From positions 1-50,458 of the forward strand of contig DASRPD010000036.1 of assembly GCA_035646535.1 (NCBI GenBank): DNA of 50,458 nt, written 5' to 3'. The translations under genes and the position numbers were made by a program. The DNA comes from DASRPD01 sp035646535. Its GTDB lineage: Bacteria; Actinomycetota; Acidimicrobiia; IMCC26256; JANYLB01. This document shows, one piece after another, positions 31,418 to 40,109 of the stretch. Under the pieces are notes generated by a model. The model saw only the letters and a program-made list of their open reading frames with translations. It was not told the DNA's origin and did not search any database. The first letter of the stretch is position 1. Each line of letters opens with the position of its first letter.

Positions 31418-32812
31418 GTGACCGACGAATCCGGTCCGAACCCGCACCCCCCTGACGCGGTGAAGCACGTACGCGCCGGGTTCGACACCGGCCGTCTCCG
31501 CAGCATCACCTCCCGCAAGGACCAGCTCCGGCGGCTGCGGTCGATGCTCATCGAACGCGAAGACGTGTTCCTCGCCGCGCTCGCCGCCGACCTCGCCAAG
31601 CCCGCCATCGAGGGCTACGTGACCGATCTGGCCTTCACCCGCGCCCAGGTCGACGACGCCCTGGCCCACCTCGACGAATGGGCCCGACCCCAACGGGTCT
31701 CGCTGCCGCTGGTCCAACAACCCGGTCGAGCCGAGATCCGCTCCGAGCCGCTCGGCATCGTCCTCGTGATCGGCCCGTGGAACTACCCGATCCAGCTCGT
31801 CGTGGCGCCGCTGATCGGCGCGATCGCCGCGGGCAACACCGCGGTGCTCAAGCCCTCCGAGCTCGCGACGCACTGTTCCGCGGCCCTGGCGGCCGCGGTC
31901 CGCGAGTACCTGGACCCCGACTGCGTCGCGGTCGTCGAGGGCGGTGTCCCCGAGACCCAAGCGCTGCTCGCCGAACGTTGGGACCACATCTTCTACACCG
32001 GCAACGGAACCGTCGGGCGCGTCGTGATGGAAGCCGCGGCCCGCCACCTCACGCCGGTCACCCTCGAGCTGGGCGGTAAGAGCCCGGTGATCGTGGACCG
32101 CCATGCGAACATCGACGTCGCCGCGCGTCGCATCGCGTGGGGCAAGTTCCTCAACGCGGGCCAGACCTGCGTCGCGCCCGACTACGTCCTGGCCGATCGG
32201 GCCGTCGAACAGCCTCTTCTCGCCGCGCTCGCCCGCGCCGTCCGCGCGTTCTATGGCAACGACCCCCGCGCCAATGGCGACTACGCCCGGATCGTGAACC
32301 AACGCCATTTCGATCGCCTGGAACGGCTGGCCGAAACGGGCGGCACGCCGGTCGTGGGTGGAGCGACCGACGCACGCGATCGCTTCATCCCGCCGACCGT
32401 GCTCACCGATGTCGATCCGGCCGCCCCCATCATGCGGGAAGAGATCTTCGGACCTCTGCTTCCGGTGCTCGGCGTCGAAGACGTCGACGCGGCCATCGCG
32501 TTCGTGAACGACCGGGACAAACCACTCGCGCTCTACGTCTTCTCCGAGGATCGCGCCGTGACCGAGCGTGTCCTCAGCTCCACCAGCTCCGGCGGCGCGG
32601 CAGTCAACGCGACGGTGCTGCAGCTCGTGGTCCCGGGTCTCCCCTTCGGCGGCGTCGGGCCGAGTGGCATGGGTGCCTACCACGGCCGTGCCGGGTTCGA
32701 CACGTTCTCACACCGCCGCAGCGTGCTCACCAAGCCGACGCGCTTCGATCCCCCGCTCGCCTATCCCCCATTCTCGCGGTGGAAGCAGAAGCTGCTCCGC
32801 CGGTTCCTCTGA
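31418..32812 (+). CDS. Aldehyde dehydrogenase, class 3 (fatty aldehyde) type
   Basis: 464 residues, the short class-3 length. Catalytic residues are Cys251 (NAGQTC), Glu217 (LELGGKSP) and the Asn of GPWNYP (122); EEIFGPLLPVL and PFGGVGPSGMGAYHG are also present. The C-terminus ends in a basic, hydrophobic tail (PFSRWKQKLLRRFL) that may touch membrane, as in microsomal fatty aldehyde dehydrogenases. It oxidises aldehydes to acids with NAD(P). A GGAGGA sequence lies 7 nt before the GTG 31418 start. Convergent with the VOC gene. It could work with the alcohol dehydrogenase at 38268, though they are 6 kb apart. Confidence 0.93.
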   Translation: MTDESGPNPHPPDAVKHVRAGFDTGRLRSITSRKDQLRRLRSMLIEREDVFLAALAADLAKPAIEGYVTDLAFTRAQVDDALAHLDEWARPQRVSLPLVQQPGRAEIRSEPLGIVLVIGPWNYPIQLVVAPLIGAIAAGNTAVLKPSELATHCSAALAAAVREYLDPDCVAVVEGGVPETQALLAERWDHIFYTGNGTVGRVVMEAAARHLTPVTLELGGKSPVIVDRHANIDVAARRIAWGKFLNAGQTCVAPDYVLADRAVEQPLLAALARAVRAFYGNDPRANGDYARIVNQRHFDRLERLAETGGTPVVGGATDARDRFIPPTVLTDVDPAAPIMREEIFGPLLPVLGVEDVDAAIAFVNDRDKPLALYVFSEDRAVTERVLSSTSSGGAAVNATVLQLVVPGLPFGGVGPSGMGAYHGRAGFDTFSHRRSVLTKPTRFDPPLAYPPFSRWKQKLLRRFL

Positions 32813-32856
32813 GACCGCCGGGCGATTCCCCGCCGCCGGATCCCCCGAGCGGGCAA

Positions 32857-33228
32857 TCAGTAGTAGCGGAGCTCGACGGTGTTGCCATCGGGGTCCCGGA
32901 CGTAGAGCGACTGGCCCATCCCTCGCGCGCCGACAAGCTCGGCCGGGCCACCGACGATGTCGAAGTCGCCCGACGCGACCAACGCGTCGAGGTCGATCGG
33001 GTCGACGACGAGACAGAAGTGATCGACATTCCTGCCGTCCGGCTCACCGCCGATCAGGTCGATGATCGTCGTCTCGTCGACGCGCACCGACGGGAACAGC
33101 ACCTCGCCGGCGCGCCACTCCTCGATCCGTTCACCGACGAGGCCCAGCTTGGTCGTGTACCACGCCAGCGACCGTTCGACATCGGCGACGACGAGTACGA
33201 GATGGTCCAGACCCTGCACGTGTACCAC
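32857..33228 (-). CDS. VOC (glyoxalase/dioxygenase) superfamily protein
   Basis: 123 residues, one pair of beta-alpha-beta-beta-beta modules: HVQGLDHLVLVVADVERSLAWYTTKLGL, then NVDHFCLVVD and a final RDPDGNTVELRYY, with His8, Glu near the C-terminus and other metal-ligand candidates. The family includes glyoxalase I, extradiol dioxygenases, methylmalonyl-CoA epimerase and resistance proteins; this single-domain form cannot be assigned further. The GTG at 33228 is chosen because a TAGCGT box lies 7 nt upstream (leaderless); GTG 33231 is the other option. It is 33 bp downstream of the acyl-CoA dehydrogenase and may also be read from that operon. Confidence 0.85.
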   Translation of the reverse strand: MVHVQGLDHLVLVVADVERSLAWYTTKLGLVGERIEEWRAGEVLFPSVRVDETTIIDLIGGEPDGRNVDHFCLVVDPIDLDALVASGDFDIVGGPAELVGARGMGQSLYVRDPDGNTVELRYY

Positions 33229-33235
33229 CACGCCG

Positions 33236-33241
33236 ACGCTA
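33236..33241 (-). promoter_or_regulatory. Leaderless -10 box (TAGCGT, minus strand)
   Basis: On the minus strand TAGCGT is 7 nt before GTG 33228. It lies in the 33-bp gap after the acyl-CoA dehydrogenase and can give the VOC gene its own promoter. Confidence 0.5.
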
Positions 33242-33261
33242 CCCGCCGCCCGGGGCCGAGA

Positions 33262-34395
33262 TCAGCGGGGAAGCCCGAGGATGCGTTCACCGATGATGGT
33301 GCGCTGCACCTCCGAGGTTCCGCCGGCGATCGAAGCGGCCTTGGACCACAGCCACTGCCGGGTCCATCGACTCGACAACGGGGCGTCGGCCCCCAGGAGA
33401 TCGAGTGCAGTCTCGGAGAGGCGCTGGGTCATCTCGGTCCACGCGAGCTTCACGTAGCTCGATTCGGGCCCCGGCTCGAGCCCCTTCGCCAGGCGCGAGA
33501 GAGTGCGCCAATTGTGCAGCCGCAGCACCCGTAGGTCGACGAAGCTCTGCACGAGCTCGTCGGCGAGCTCCCAGTCGTCCAGGGCATTCCGCTCGGCGGC
33601 GAGCGCGTACAGCTCGTCGAGGAACACCTCGTGCACGACCTGTTCCTTGAACGGGAACGATGTGCCCCGCTCGTGGGCCAGCGTCGTGTTGGCGACGGCC
33701 CAGCCCCGATCGAGATCGCCGATGAGGTGTTCGGTCGGCACGAAACACTCCTCGAAGTACACCTCGTTGAACTCGGCTTCGCCGGTGATCTGCACGAGCG
33801 GCCGGATCTCGATGCCGGGCGCGGTCATGTCGACCGCGACGTAGGAGATCCCACGGTGCTTGGGCGCGTCGGGGTCGGTGCGCACGAGCGCGATCCCCCA
33901 CCGGGCGTACTGCGCGTAGCTCGTCCAGACCTTCTGGCCGGTGAGCAGCCAGCCCCCGTCGGTCGGCTCGGCACGCGTACGAAGGGACGCGAGGTCGCTG
34001 CCCGCCTCGGGTTCGCTGAACAGCTGGCACCAGATCTCCTCGGCGTTGAGGATGCTCGGCAGCCACCGGCGCTTCTGGTCCTCGGTGCCGTGGGCCAACA
34101 GGGTCGGACCGGCAAGGTTGATCCCGACCCGGTTGACCGGTTGCAGCGCTCGAGAGCGGGCGTATTCCATGTTGAAGATCGCGACCTGCACCGGCGACGC
34201 GCCGCGACCGCCGTAGGCCTTGGGCCAATGGATCCCGACCCACTTGCCGGACGCGAGCTTGGCCTGCCACTCGCGTCCCCACGCGACCTCATCGTCGAGC
34301 GAAGCGAACCGCGGCGGCACCGCGAGGTGTTCGTCCAGCCACGCGCGAACCTCTTCGGCGAATACCTGCTCCTCAGGGGTGAAGCTCAGATCCAC
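33262..34395 (-). CDS. Acyl-CoA dehydrogenase
   Basis: 377 residues: DLSFTPEEQVFAEEVRAWLDEHL, IWCQLFSEPEAGSDLASLRT, GWLLTGQKVWTSYAQ and a C-terminal IAGGTSEVQRTIIGERILGLPR, all standard for the family. It is related to the dehydrogenase at 20351 and has the same length. The start is GTG 34395, the last in-frame start before the conserved N-terminal helix; upstream codons belong to the ligase 3' end. It lies 19 bp downstream of the acyl-CoA ligase, so ligase and dehydrogenase form an operon that would activate and then desaturate one carboxylic acid. That operon is under the operator at 36127. Confidence 0.93.
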   Translation of the reverse strand: MDLSFTPEEQVFAEEVRAWLDEHLAVPPRFASLDDEVAWGREWQAKLASGKWVGIHWPKAYGGRGASPVQVAIFNMEYARSRALQPVNRVGINLAGPTLLAHGTEDQKRRWLPSILNAEEIWCQLFSEPEAGSDLASLRTRAEPTDGGWLLTGQKVWTSYAQYARWGIALVRTDPDAPKHRGISYVAVDMTAPGIEIRPLVQITGEAEFNEVYFEECFVPTEHLIGDLDRGWAVANTTLAHERGTSFPFKEQVVHEVFLDELYALAAERNALDDWELADELVQSFVDLRVLRLHNWRTLSRLAKGLEPGPESSYVKLAWTEMTQRLSETALDLLGADAPLSSRWTRQWLWSKAASIAGGTSEVQRTIIGERILGLPR

Positions 34396-34414
34396 GACGT
34401 GTGCCCGGGACGGA

Positions 34415-36133
34415 TCACAGGTCCCAGAACCGATCGCGCTCGTAGTGCGCGAAGGACGTGCAGAGCTCCACCTCGTCCTCTGGTGTGAACGGGCGGTACG
34501 TGTCTTCGCCCCGACCACGCACGTACACCGGGTCGTCGCCCACGCGATCGCTCCGCCACTTCTGGTGCACGAGCACGCGCTTCACGATCTTGTTCGTTCC
34601 CGTGGTCGGCGGGTCGAGCAACACCCGCACGTAGCGCGGCCGCCATTTGGCTCCGACGTCGGGTTGGGCGTCGAGCCAGCTCGCGAGCTCACCGATCGCA
34701 AATCGATCCGGGTCGGCAACGACGAGCCCGGCCATCGCCTGGTCACCGGCCTGATCGTCGGGAACGCCGTAGACCGCGGCAAGGACGACGTCGGGGTGGC
34801 TCCGCAATGCCTCTTCGATCGGCGCGGCCGGGAAGTTCTCGCCGTCGACGCGGATCCAATCCGCGTTGCGGCCGGCGAAGTAGAGATTGCGCTCGGCATC
34901 GAGATAGCCGAGATCACCGGTCCAATACCAGCCGTTGCGGGTCGCGGCCTCGGTCGCTTCGGGGTTCTTGTAGTAGCCCTCGAACGGTCCGGCGCCGTCG
35001 GTGTTGACCATCTCGCCGACGCACTCATCCGCGTTGAGGAGACGCCCGGCGTCGTCGAACCGGGCGACCGCCTTGTCGCGACCGGCCTCATCGACCACCC
35101 TCACGTTCTCGCCGACCTGACCGAGGGTTCCCGGACGGGACTCGGCGGTACGGTTCACCGCGACGCCGCCCTCTGTCGCGCCGTACGCGTCGAGCACCGT
35201 AACGCCGTAGCGCCGCGCGAACTCGGAGACGATGTGCGGCGAGCCCTCGTTGCCGAATGCCACCCGCAACGAGTTGTCGGCGTCGTCGGGCCGCTCCGGC
35301 GTCGCCAGGATGTAGGCAAGCGGCTTTCCCGTGTAGTTGAAGTACGTCGCACCGTAGCGACGGACGTCACCCAGCCAGCCACTTGCGCTGAACTTGCGGG
35401 CCAGTCCGACGCACGCCCCGTACACGAGCGAAGGCGCCCAACCGACCTGCACCGCGTTGGAATGGAACAGCGGCATGCAGATGTACCCGACGTCGGTCTC
35501 GTCGAGACCCAGGATGATTCCCATGCGCGTCCCGGTCACCAGCAGGCGCCGCTGCGAGCAGATCACCGCCTTGGGTGCGTCGGAGGTGCCACTGGTGAAG
35601 ATCAGCGCCCACGTGCTGTCGACATCGGGTTCGAGGCCGGGGTCCTCGTCGGACACCTCGGCGAGCGCGGCATCGAGAGACTCCCCCACGACCAGCGTGG
35701 GCGGCGTGCGCTCCGCGATGGGCCTGAGACGTTCGACGTGGCGCGCCTCGGTGATGATGAGGCCGCAGTCGGTGTGGGTGATGTCGCCCAGGAGGGGCTC
35801 GCCGTGGCGGGTGTGGTTGAGCCCGACGACGGTCGCTCCGATGAGCGCAGCGCCGCCGAACACGAACAGGTACTCGGCCACGTTGTCGGCCAACACGCCG
35901 ACGTGACGGGGACGTCCGGCCGGGAGCCGGTCAGCCAAGAGGTTCGCGTAGCAGCACGACTCCTCGTAGTACTCCCGGTGCGTCCATCGCCGGTCGCCGC
36001 AGCAGATCGCCGGCCGGTCCGCACGCGCCGGATCGGTCGCGTTGGCGCGGAGCAAACTGGCCGCGTTCGGCGCGGGAAGCTGCGCCTTGCCCGGCTCGGG
36101 GACGGCACGCGCGGTATCGGACGAACCTGACAC
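34415..36133 (-). CDS. AMP-dependent acyl-CoA synthetase/ligase
   Basis: 572 residues of the ANL superfamily. The P-loop motif is ALIFTSGTSDAPKAVI, with Ser-Asp in place of the usual Thr-Gly; the YGATEGGVAVN core motif, the WYWTGDLGYLDAE region, AGRNADWIRVDGENFPAAPIEE and the C-terminal GTNKIVKRVL with catalytic Lys are present. This subtype resembles FadD17/FadD19-like ligases of steroid side-chain degradation (inference). The GTG 36133 start lies 7 nt after a minus-strand TACAGT box, with the operator across both; GTG 36142 is less likely. It is the first gene of the operon with the dehydrogenase at 33262. Confidence 0.92.
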   Translation of the reverse strand: MSGSSDTARAVPEPGKAQLPAPNAASLLRANATDPARADRPAICCGDRRWTHREYYEESCCYANLLADRLPAGRPRHVGVLADNVAEYLFVFGGAALIGATVVGLNHTRHGEPLLGDITHTDCGLIITEARHVERLRPIAERTPPTLVVGESLDAALAEVSDEDPGLEPDVDSTWALIFTSGTSDAPKAVICSQRRLLVTGTRMGIILGLDETDVGYICMPLFHSNAVQVGWAPSLVYGACVGLARKFSASGWLGDVRRYGATYFNYTGKPLAYILATPERPDDADNSLRVAFGNEGSPHIVSEFARRYGVTVLDAYGATEGGVAVNRTAESRPGTLGQVGENVRVVDEAGRDKAVARFDDAGRLLNADECVGEMVNTDGAGPFEGYYKNPEATEAATRNGWYWTGDLGYLDAERNLYFAGRNADWIRVDGENFPAAPIEEALRSHPDVVLAAVYGVPDDQAGDQAMAGLVVADPDRFAIGELASWLDAQPDVGAKWRPRYVRVLLDPPTTGTNKIVKRVLVHQKWRSDRVGDDPVYVRGRGEDTYRPFTPEDEVELCTSFAHYERDRFWDL

Positions 36134-36146
36134 GGTCGTCACTGTA
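36127..36146 (-). promoter_or_regulatory. -10 box TACAGT (36141-36146) and operator GTGAC-N6-GTCAG (36127-36142), minus strand
   Basis: Read on the minus strand: TACAGTGACGACCGTGTCAG. The operator overlaps the -10 box by two bases, as at 3258-3277, and includes the leaderless GTG start at 36133. Confidence 0.78.
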
Positions 36147-36163
36147 CGGGGCCGCGGCCACCT

Positions 36164-36193
36164 AGTGCGAAGGTGGCGAGTGCGAAGGTGGCC
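36164..36193 (+). repeat. 15-bp tandem duplication upstream of the ligase promoter
   Basis: AGTGCGAAGGTGGCG (36164-36178) is followed by AGTGCGAAGGTGGCC (36179-36193). It lies between the GH127 3' end and the ligase -10 box, around the -30 to -60 region of that promoter. Confidence 0.7.
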
Positions 36194-36266
36194 GGGGCCC
36201 GCGTTGGCTCGGCGCGTCGCGCCCGGCACTCGAGCTGGCCAGAGCCGATCACCGCCGGTGGCGGCT

Positions 36267-38120
36267 TCACCCCCGCCGTAGCCAGACGGCCATCGCGCTC
36301 GGGCCGCGGTTGGCCCAGGCGTAATACGGGATCGCGGTGAGCGTCTCGTCGCGCTCCGGCGCGACCGAGTCGGCCAGAGGTCGGTACAGCGAACCCCAGT
36401 CGGTCGTCGGCACTCGGCCCGGTACGCGAAGCACGGCCACGCCGTCGAGGAGGTTCGCTCGGTGCTGCACCGAGATCTCGCCGACCCGGGACACGACGAC
36501 GGCGGCGTCCAGCGGATCGGCGTCGGGATTGTCGGGACTCTCGAGGCAGTACACGACTGGGCCTCTTCGCAGCGTCACACTGCCGCGGTTCTCGGCGACA
36601 CGAGGGTTGCACGCGACCAGGGTCGGCCGGACGTCGAGGTCGATCACCACGACATCGTCCGGCGACCATCGGGTGCGAATCTCGAGGTACTCGCCCGGCA
36701 CCGGCGGCGCGCTCCAGGGCGCGCCGTTCACGGCGACGACCGTGCGTGACGACCAGGACGGCACCCGGAGAAAGAGCGAACGCTCGACGTCGGGATCGGC
36801 GCCGGGCGCCGGAGCGACGTGCAGCTCGACCCGCCCCTCCCAAGGAAACACGGTGCGCTGTTCGACGTCGAGACCCGCGGCACGCACCCGTGACGCGCCG
36901 TACAGATGCACCCAGAGACCCTCGTCGCTCTGGCCGTAGCAGTAGCCGGGCAGGGAGGCGAGCATCCGAGTGACATTCGGTGGACAGCAGGTGACGTCGC
37001 GCCACGGGCGCCGGGCGAGCGGAAAGGGTCCGGCCATGTCCTGCGCGAACGTGTTCACCTCCCACGGATCGGTCTCCGGAACGTCCGATGCCGAGAGCGG
37101 GTTGGCGTAGAACCACTCATCGCCCGCGAGGGAGACCCCGCCGAGCACCGCGTTGTGCAACGCGACCTCGATCTGGTCGGCGTAACGGGCCTCACCCGTG
37201 CGGGCCAGCATCCGCCAGGCCCAATGCACGACCGCGACGGCTCCGCATGTCTCGGCGTACGCCCCTTCGTTGGGCAGCTCGAAGGGTCGACCGACCGACT
37301 CGCCGATCCAGCGGCCACCGATCGCCCCGGTGATGTAGGCCTTCTCCTCGATCATGGAGATCCACAGCGCGTCGAGGGTCGCGATCGTCTCCGCGTCACC
37401 GGTCTCGAGCGCGATGTCGGCCAGACCGGCCGCGAAGTAGCCGGCCCGGACCGCGTGGCCGGTGATGCCGACGGCATCGCCGCCGAGTTCCACCCGCGCC
37501 GCCAGCGCGATCGCCGCGTCCAGGTATCGCGGCTCCCGGGTCTCGCGGTAGAGCTCAACCAGCGCCGTTTCGATCCCGGGGTGCGCGTCGGTGACCGGCG
37601 TGTCCTCTGGTCCGAGCTGCGCGGCGATGAGGTCCGCGAACCGGCGGGCGCCATCGAGGAGTGCGTCGTGGTCGCTCACCCGACTCCGCGCGAGTGCAGC
37701 CTGCACCAGATGGCCGGCGCAGTACAGCTCGTGGGACCACTCGAGCCGGCGGAACTGTTCCTCGGGTCCGATGGCAGTGTTGAGGTACCCGTCGGCCCGT
37801 TGCGCGCTCATGACGGTCGCGGTCACGGCGCGAAGTCGCGCGTCGAGGTCCGCGTCCGGGTGACCGGCCAGCGACCATGCCGCGGCCTCGATCCACTTGT
37901 AGAGGTCCAAGTCGGTGAACCAATAGCCCTGGTGCTCCCCACTCTCGAAGTTCGAGACCACGCCGTGCTCGGTGAGCCGCTGGTCGAGCCCGCCGAGCGC
38001 CGTCTCGCGGTTCGCCCGGGTGCGCTCTTCCCAGAAGCCCTCCAACAGCTCGACCGCCCCCACCGAGACGGCGTGGACGCGGGCATAGGGGCTACGGCGG
38101 GTGTCGGTGACTCGGCTCAC
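36267..38120 (-). CDS. Glycoside hydrolase family 127-type (beta-L-arabinofuranosidase-like) protein
   Basis: 617 residues with an (alpha/alpha)6-barrel style sequence. Glu290-x-Cys292 (YAETCG) and the pair Cys378-Cys379 (VTCCPPNV) match the zinc ligands and nucleophilic Cys of HypBA1-like GH127 enzymes, which release L-arabinofuranose by a cysteine glycosidase mechanism. QRADGYLNTA and GGRWIGESVGRPFELPNEGAY are further family landmarks. No signal peptide is visible, so it acts on imported or internal glycosides. GTG 38120 is chosen since upstream codons are basic and unlike the family. It is the only carbohydrate enzyme in this acyl-CoA neighbourhood and is divergent from the alcohol dehydrogenase. 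Confidence 0.9.
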   Translation of the reverse strand: MSRVTDTRRSPYARVHAVSVGAVELLEGFWEERTRANRETALGGLDQRLTEHGVVSNFESGEHQGYWFTDLDLYKWIEAAAWSLAGHPDADLDARLRAVTATVMSAQRADGYLNTAIGPEEQFRRLEWSHELYCAGHLVQAALARSRVSDHDALLDGARRFADLIAAQLGPEDTPVTDAHPGIETALVELYRETREPRYLDAAIALAARVELGGDAVGITGHAVRAGYFAAGLADIALETGDAETIATLDALWISMIEEKAYITGAIGGRWIGESVGRPFELPNEGAYAETCGAVAVVHWAWRMLARTGEARYADQIEVALHNAVLGGVSLAGDEWFYANPLSASDVPETDPWEVNTFAQDMAGPFPLARRPWRDVTCCPPNVTRMLASLPGYCYGQSDEGLWVHLYGASRVRAAGLDVEQRTVFPWEGRVELHVAPAPGADPDVERSLFLRVPSWSSRTVVAVNGAPWSAPPVPGEYLEIRTRWSPDDVVVIDLDVRPTLVACNPRVAENRGSVTLRRGPVVYCLESPDNPDADPLDAAVVVSRVGEISVQHRANLLDGVAVLRVPGRVPTTDWGSLYRPLADSVAPERDETLTAIPYYAWANRGPSAMAVWLRRG

Positions 38121-38267
38121 CCACCTATCTTGGCGGCCCTCACGACGTCGCGGTGTGACCATGACCGGCACACAAGCCGACGGCGCGGGCCATGTCCTCT
38201 GGCGTCTGCGACCCCGTTAGGCTTTCAGGGGCGGTGCTGCGGCCACAACCGCGAGTCGGAGATCGAC

Positions 38268-39317
38268 ATGATGCGAGCCCTCGTGCTGTCCGGGTGGCAG
38301 CAGTCCCCCGAGGTGAGAGACGTTCCGGTACCCGAGCCGCGCGCCGGTGAGGCGCTGATCCGCGTGGCCGGCGCCGGCGCCTGTCACAGCGACCTCCACC
38401 TCATGGAGTTCCCGCCGGGCGTGCTCCCGTTCGATCCGCCCTTCGTGCTCGGTCACGAGAACACCGGCTGGGTCGAGACGGTCGGCGACGGTGTCGCCGG
38501 GGTCCATCCGGGTGAGGCGGTGGCGGTCTTCGGACCGTGGGGATGTGGGTTTTGCCGGACCTGTCGCCAGGGCGAGGAGAACTACTGCGAACGGGCCGGC
38601 GAGCTCAACGAGATGGCGCCGGGTATCGGCCACGACGGCGGCATGGCCGAGTTCCTCCGCGTTCCGGCGCGACTGCTCGTTCCACTGGGCGATCTCGACC
38701 CGGTCGAAGCGGCTCCGCTCACCGACGCCGGCCTCACGCCCTACCACGCGATCAAACGGTCGCTCGACGTGCTCGTGCCGGGATCGACCGCGGTGGTCAT
38801 CGGGGCCGGCGGGCTCGGCCACATGGCCATCCAGATCCTGGCCGCCCTCACCCCAGCGCGCATCGTCGTCGTCGATGTCTCCGACGCGAAGCTCGCCCAG
38901 GCACGCGAGCTCGGCGCGGATGATGCGTGGGCACCCGCTGACGATGCCGTCACGCGTATCCGGTCGGCAACCAAGGACCTGGGCGCCCAGCTCGTGCTCG
39001 ACTTCGTGGGCTCGGACGAGTCGTTGAGTTTGGCGCTGGCGGCGAGCCGGGTTCGTGGTCACCTGACGATCGTCGGACTCGGCGGCGGCACGCTTCCGCT
39101 CAGCTTCTTCGGCATCCCCTATGAGTGCTCCGTGGCCACGACGTACTGGGGCAACATCACGGAGCTCCGCGAGGTGCTGGCTCTCGCCGAGGCCGGACGG
39201 ATCCGCTCGCGCGTGGAGACCTTCTCCCTCGAGCGGGCCACGGAAGCGTACGAGCGGATGGCGGCCGGCCAGATCGAGGGCCGCGCGGTCATCACCCCGA
39301 ACGCGTCCGCCGCCTGA
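38268..39317 (+). CDS. Zinc-dependent alcohol dehydrogenase (MDR family)
   Basis: 349 residues. Catalytic zinc ligands are Cys39 (GACHSDLH) and His63-Glu64 (GHEN); structural zinc is bound by Cys93, Cys96, Cys99 and Cys107 (CGFCRTCRQGEENYC). The Rossmann motif GAGGLGHMA is followed by VVVDVSDAKL, whose acidic residue favours NAD. It oxidises primary or secondary alcohols. ATG 38268 has GGAG 6 nt upstream, and TAGGCT near 38221 is a likely -10 box. An internal CTGAC-N6-GTCAC at 38938 is probably chance. It is divergent from GH127; the downstream gene begins 147 bp later. Confidence 0.93.
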   Translation: MMRALVLSGWQQSPEVRDVPVPEPRAGEALIRVAGAGACHSDLHLMEFPPGVLPFDPPFVLGHENTGWVETVGDGVAGVHPGEAVAVFGPWGCGFCRTCRQGEENYCERAGELNEMAPGIGHDGGMAEFLRVPARLLVPLGDLDPVEAAPLTDAGLTPYHAIKRSLDVLVPGSTAVVIGAGGLGHMAIQILAALTPARIVVVDVSDAKLAQARELGADDAWAPADDAVTRIRSATKDLGAQLVLDFVGSDESLSLALAASRVRGHLTIVGLGGGTLPLSFFGIPYECSVATTYWGNITELREVLALAEAGRIRSRVETFSLERATEAYERMAAGQIEGRAVITPNASAA

Positions 39318-39464
39318 CCCATACCCCCCCCCGAATCGCTTCTGCGTCGCTGGTGGCGAATCGTCACCGGCTGCTGACGCCAAAGCGCAATGGGACGCGC
39401 CGGGGCGTGATCGGACGTACTGTCGAGCGCCGGTACATCCCGCGGGAAGGACTGCGACGCATCG

Positions 39465-40109
39465 ATGGAAGACCGTCTGACGCCGGGGTTGTACCTCGAG
39501 ATGACCGACCGCGCCGCGGCTGACTACGCGCGCGATCGGGTCCCCGTCGTCATCGGCCGCTCGAGCGCGACCCGAGCGACCTGGTGGGAGAACGAGCGCC
39601 CCGATCGTGACGACCTCCCCCGCAAGCTCGCCGAGTTCTCGCGCCTGGGCGTGTATGAGGTCGATCCCGAGTTCATTGCGCCCGAGCGTCCCGACGACAT
39701 CGCCGGCTATCACTTCGCCCGCACGCCCCGTCCCGGCCAGGGGCGGCTGACCGGGCGGCCGACGATCGGGCTCTCGCTGGTGCTCATCAGCCCCCGCCGA
39801 CCGGAGCAGGCTCAGGCCTTGCGCGACTGGGGTGACTTCGTGCACATCCGCGAGATCGCCGCCGTCGGCGTCCCCGGCTACTCGATGATCACGCCCTACG
39901 AACAGGTCGGTGGCGGCGACCCAAGGTTCTTGCACTGCTACGAGATCGATCGTGACGACCCGGAATCGGTGTTCAAATCGATGACACCGCTCGTGTCGGA
40001 ACGTCTCGGCGGCCCCGACTCCGACGAGTACCGGACGTGGGCGACCACGCCCGAGCTTCGGATCATGTACGTGAACACCTTCCGCCTCGAAGGTGAGGCG
40101 ACACCGTGA
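39465..40109 (+). CDS. Hypothetical protein, possible dimeric alpha-beta barrel
   Basis: 214 residues with no signal peptide or membrane segment. SLVLISPRRPEQAQALRDWGDFVHIREIAAVGVPGYSMITPYE and PRFLHCYEIDRDDPESVFKSMTPLV resemble the strand-helix pattern of EthD/Dabb-type barrels, but I cannot name a family with confidence. It is joined to the nitroreductase by a 4-bp overlap (GTGA), so the two probably act together, for example on an aromatic or quinone-like compound. The ATG at 39465 lacks a strong Shine-Dalgarno sequence. The preceding gap (39318-39464) holds a run of nine or so C residues and no gene. Confidence 0.7.
   Translation: MEDRLTPGLYLEMTDRAAADYARDRVPVVIGRSSATRATWWENERPDRDDLPRKLAEFSRLGVYEVDPEFIAPERPDDIAGYHFARTPRPGQGRLTGRPTIGLSLVLISPRRPEQAQALRDWGDFVHIREIAAVGVPGYSMITPYEQVGGGDPRFLHCYEIDRDDPESVFKSMTPLVSERLGGPDSDEYRTWATTPELRIMYVNTFRLEGEATP

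Noticed and set aside
38938..38953. CTGAC-N6-GTCAC inside the alcohol dehydrogenase gene
   Set aside because: Right half-site spacing, but it lies mid-gene with no -10 box or start nearby. About one chance copy is expected in 50 kb.
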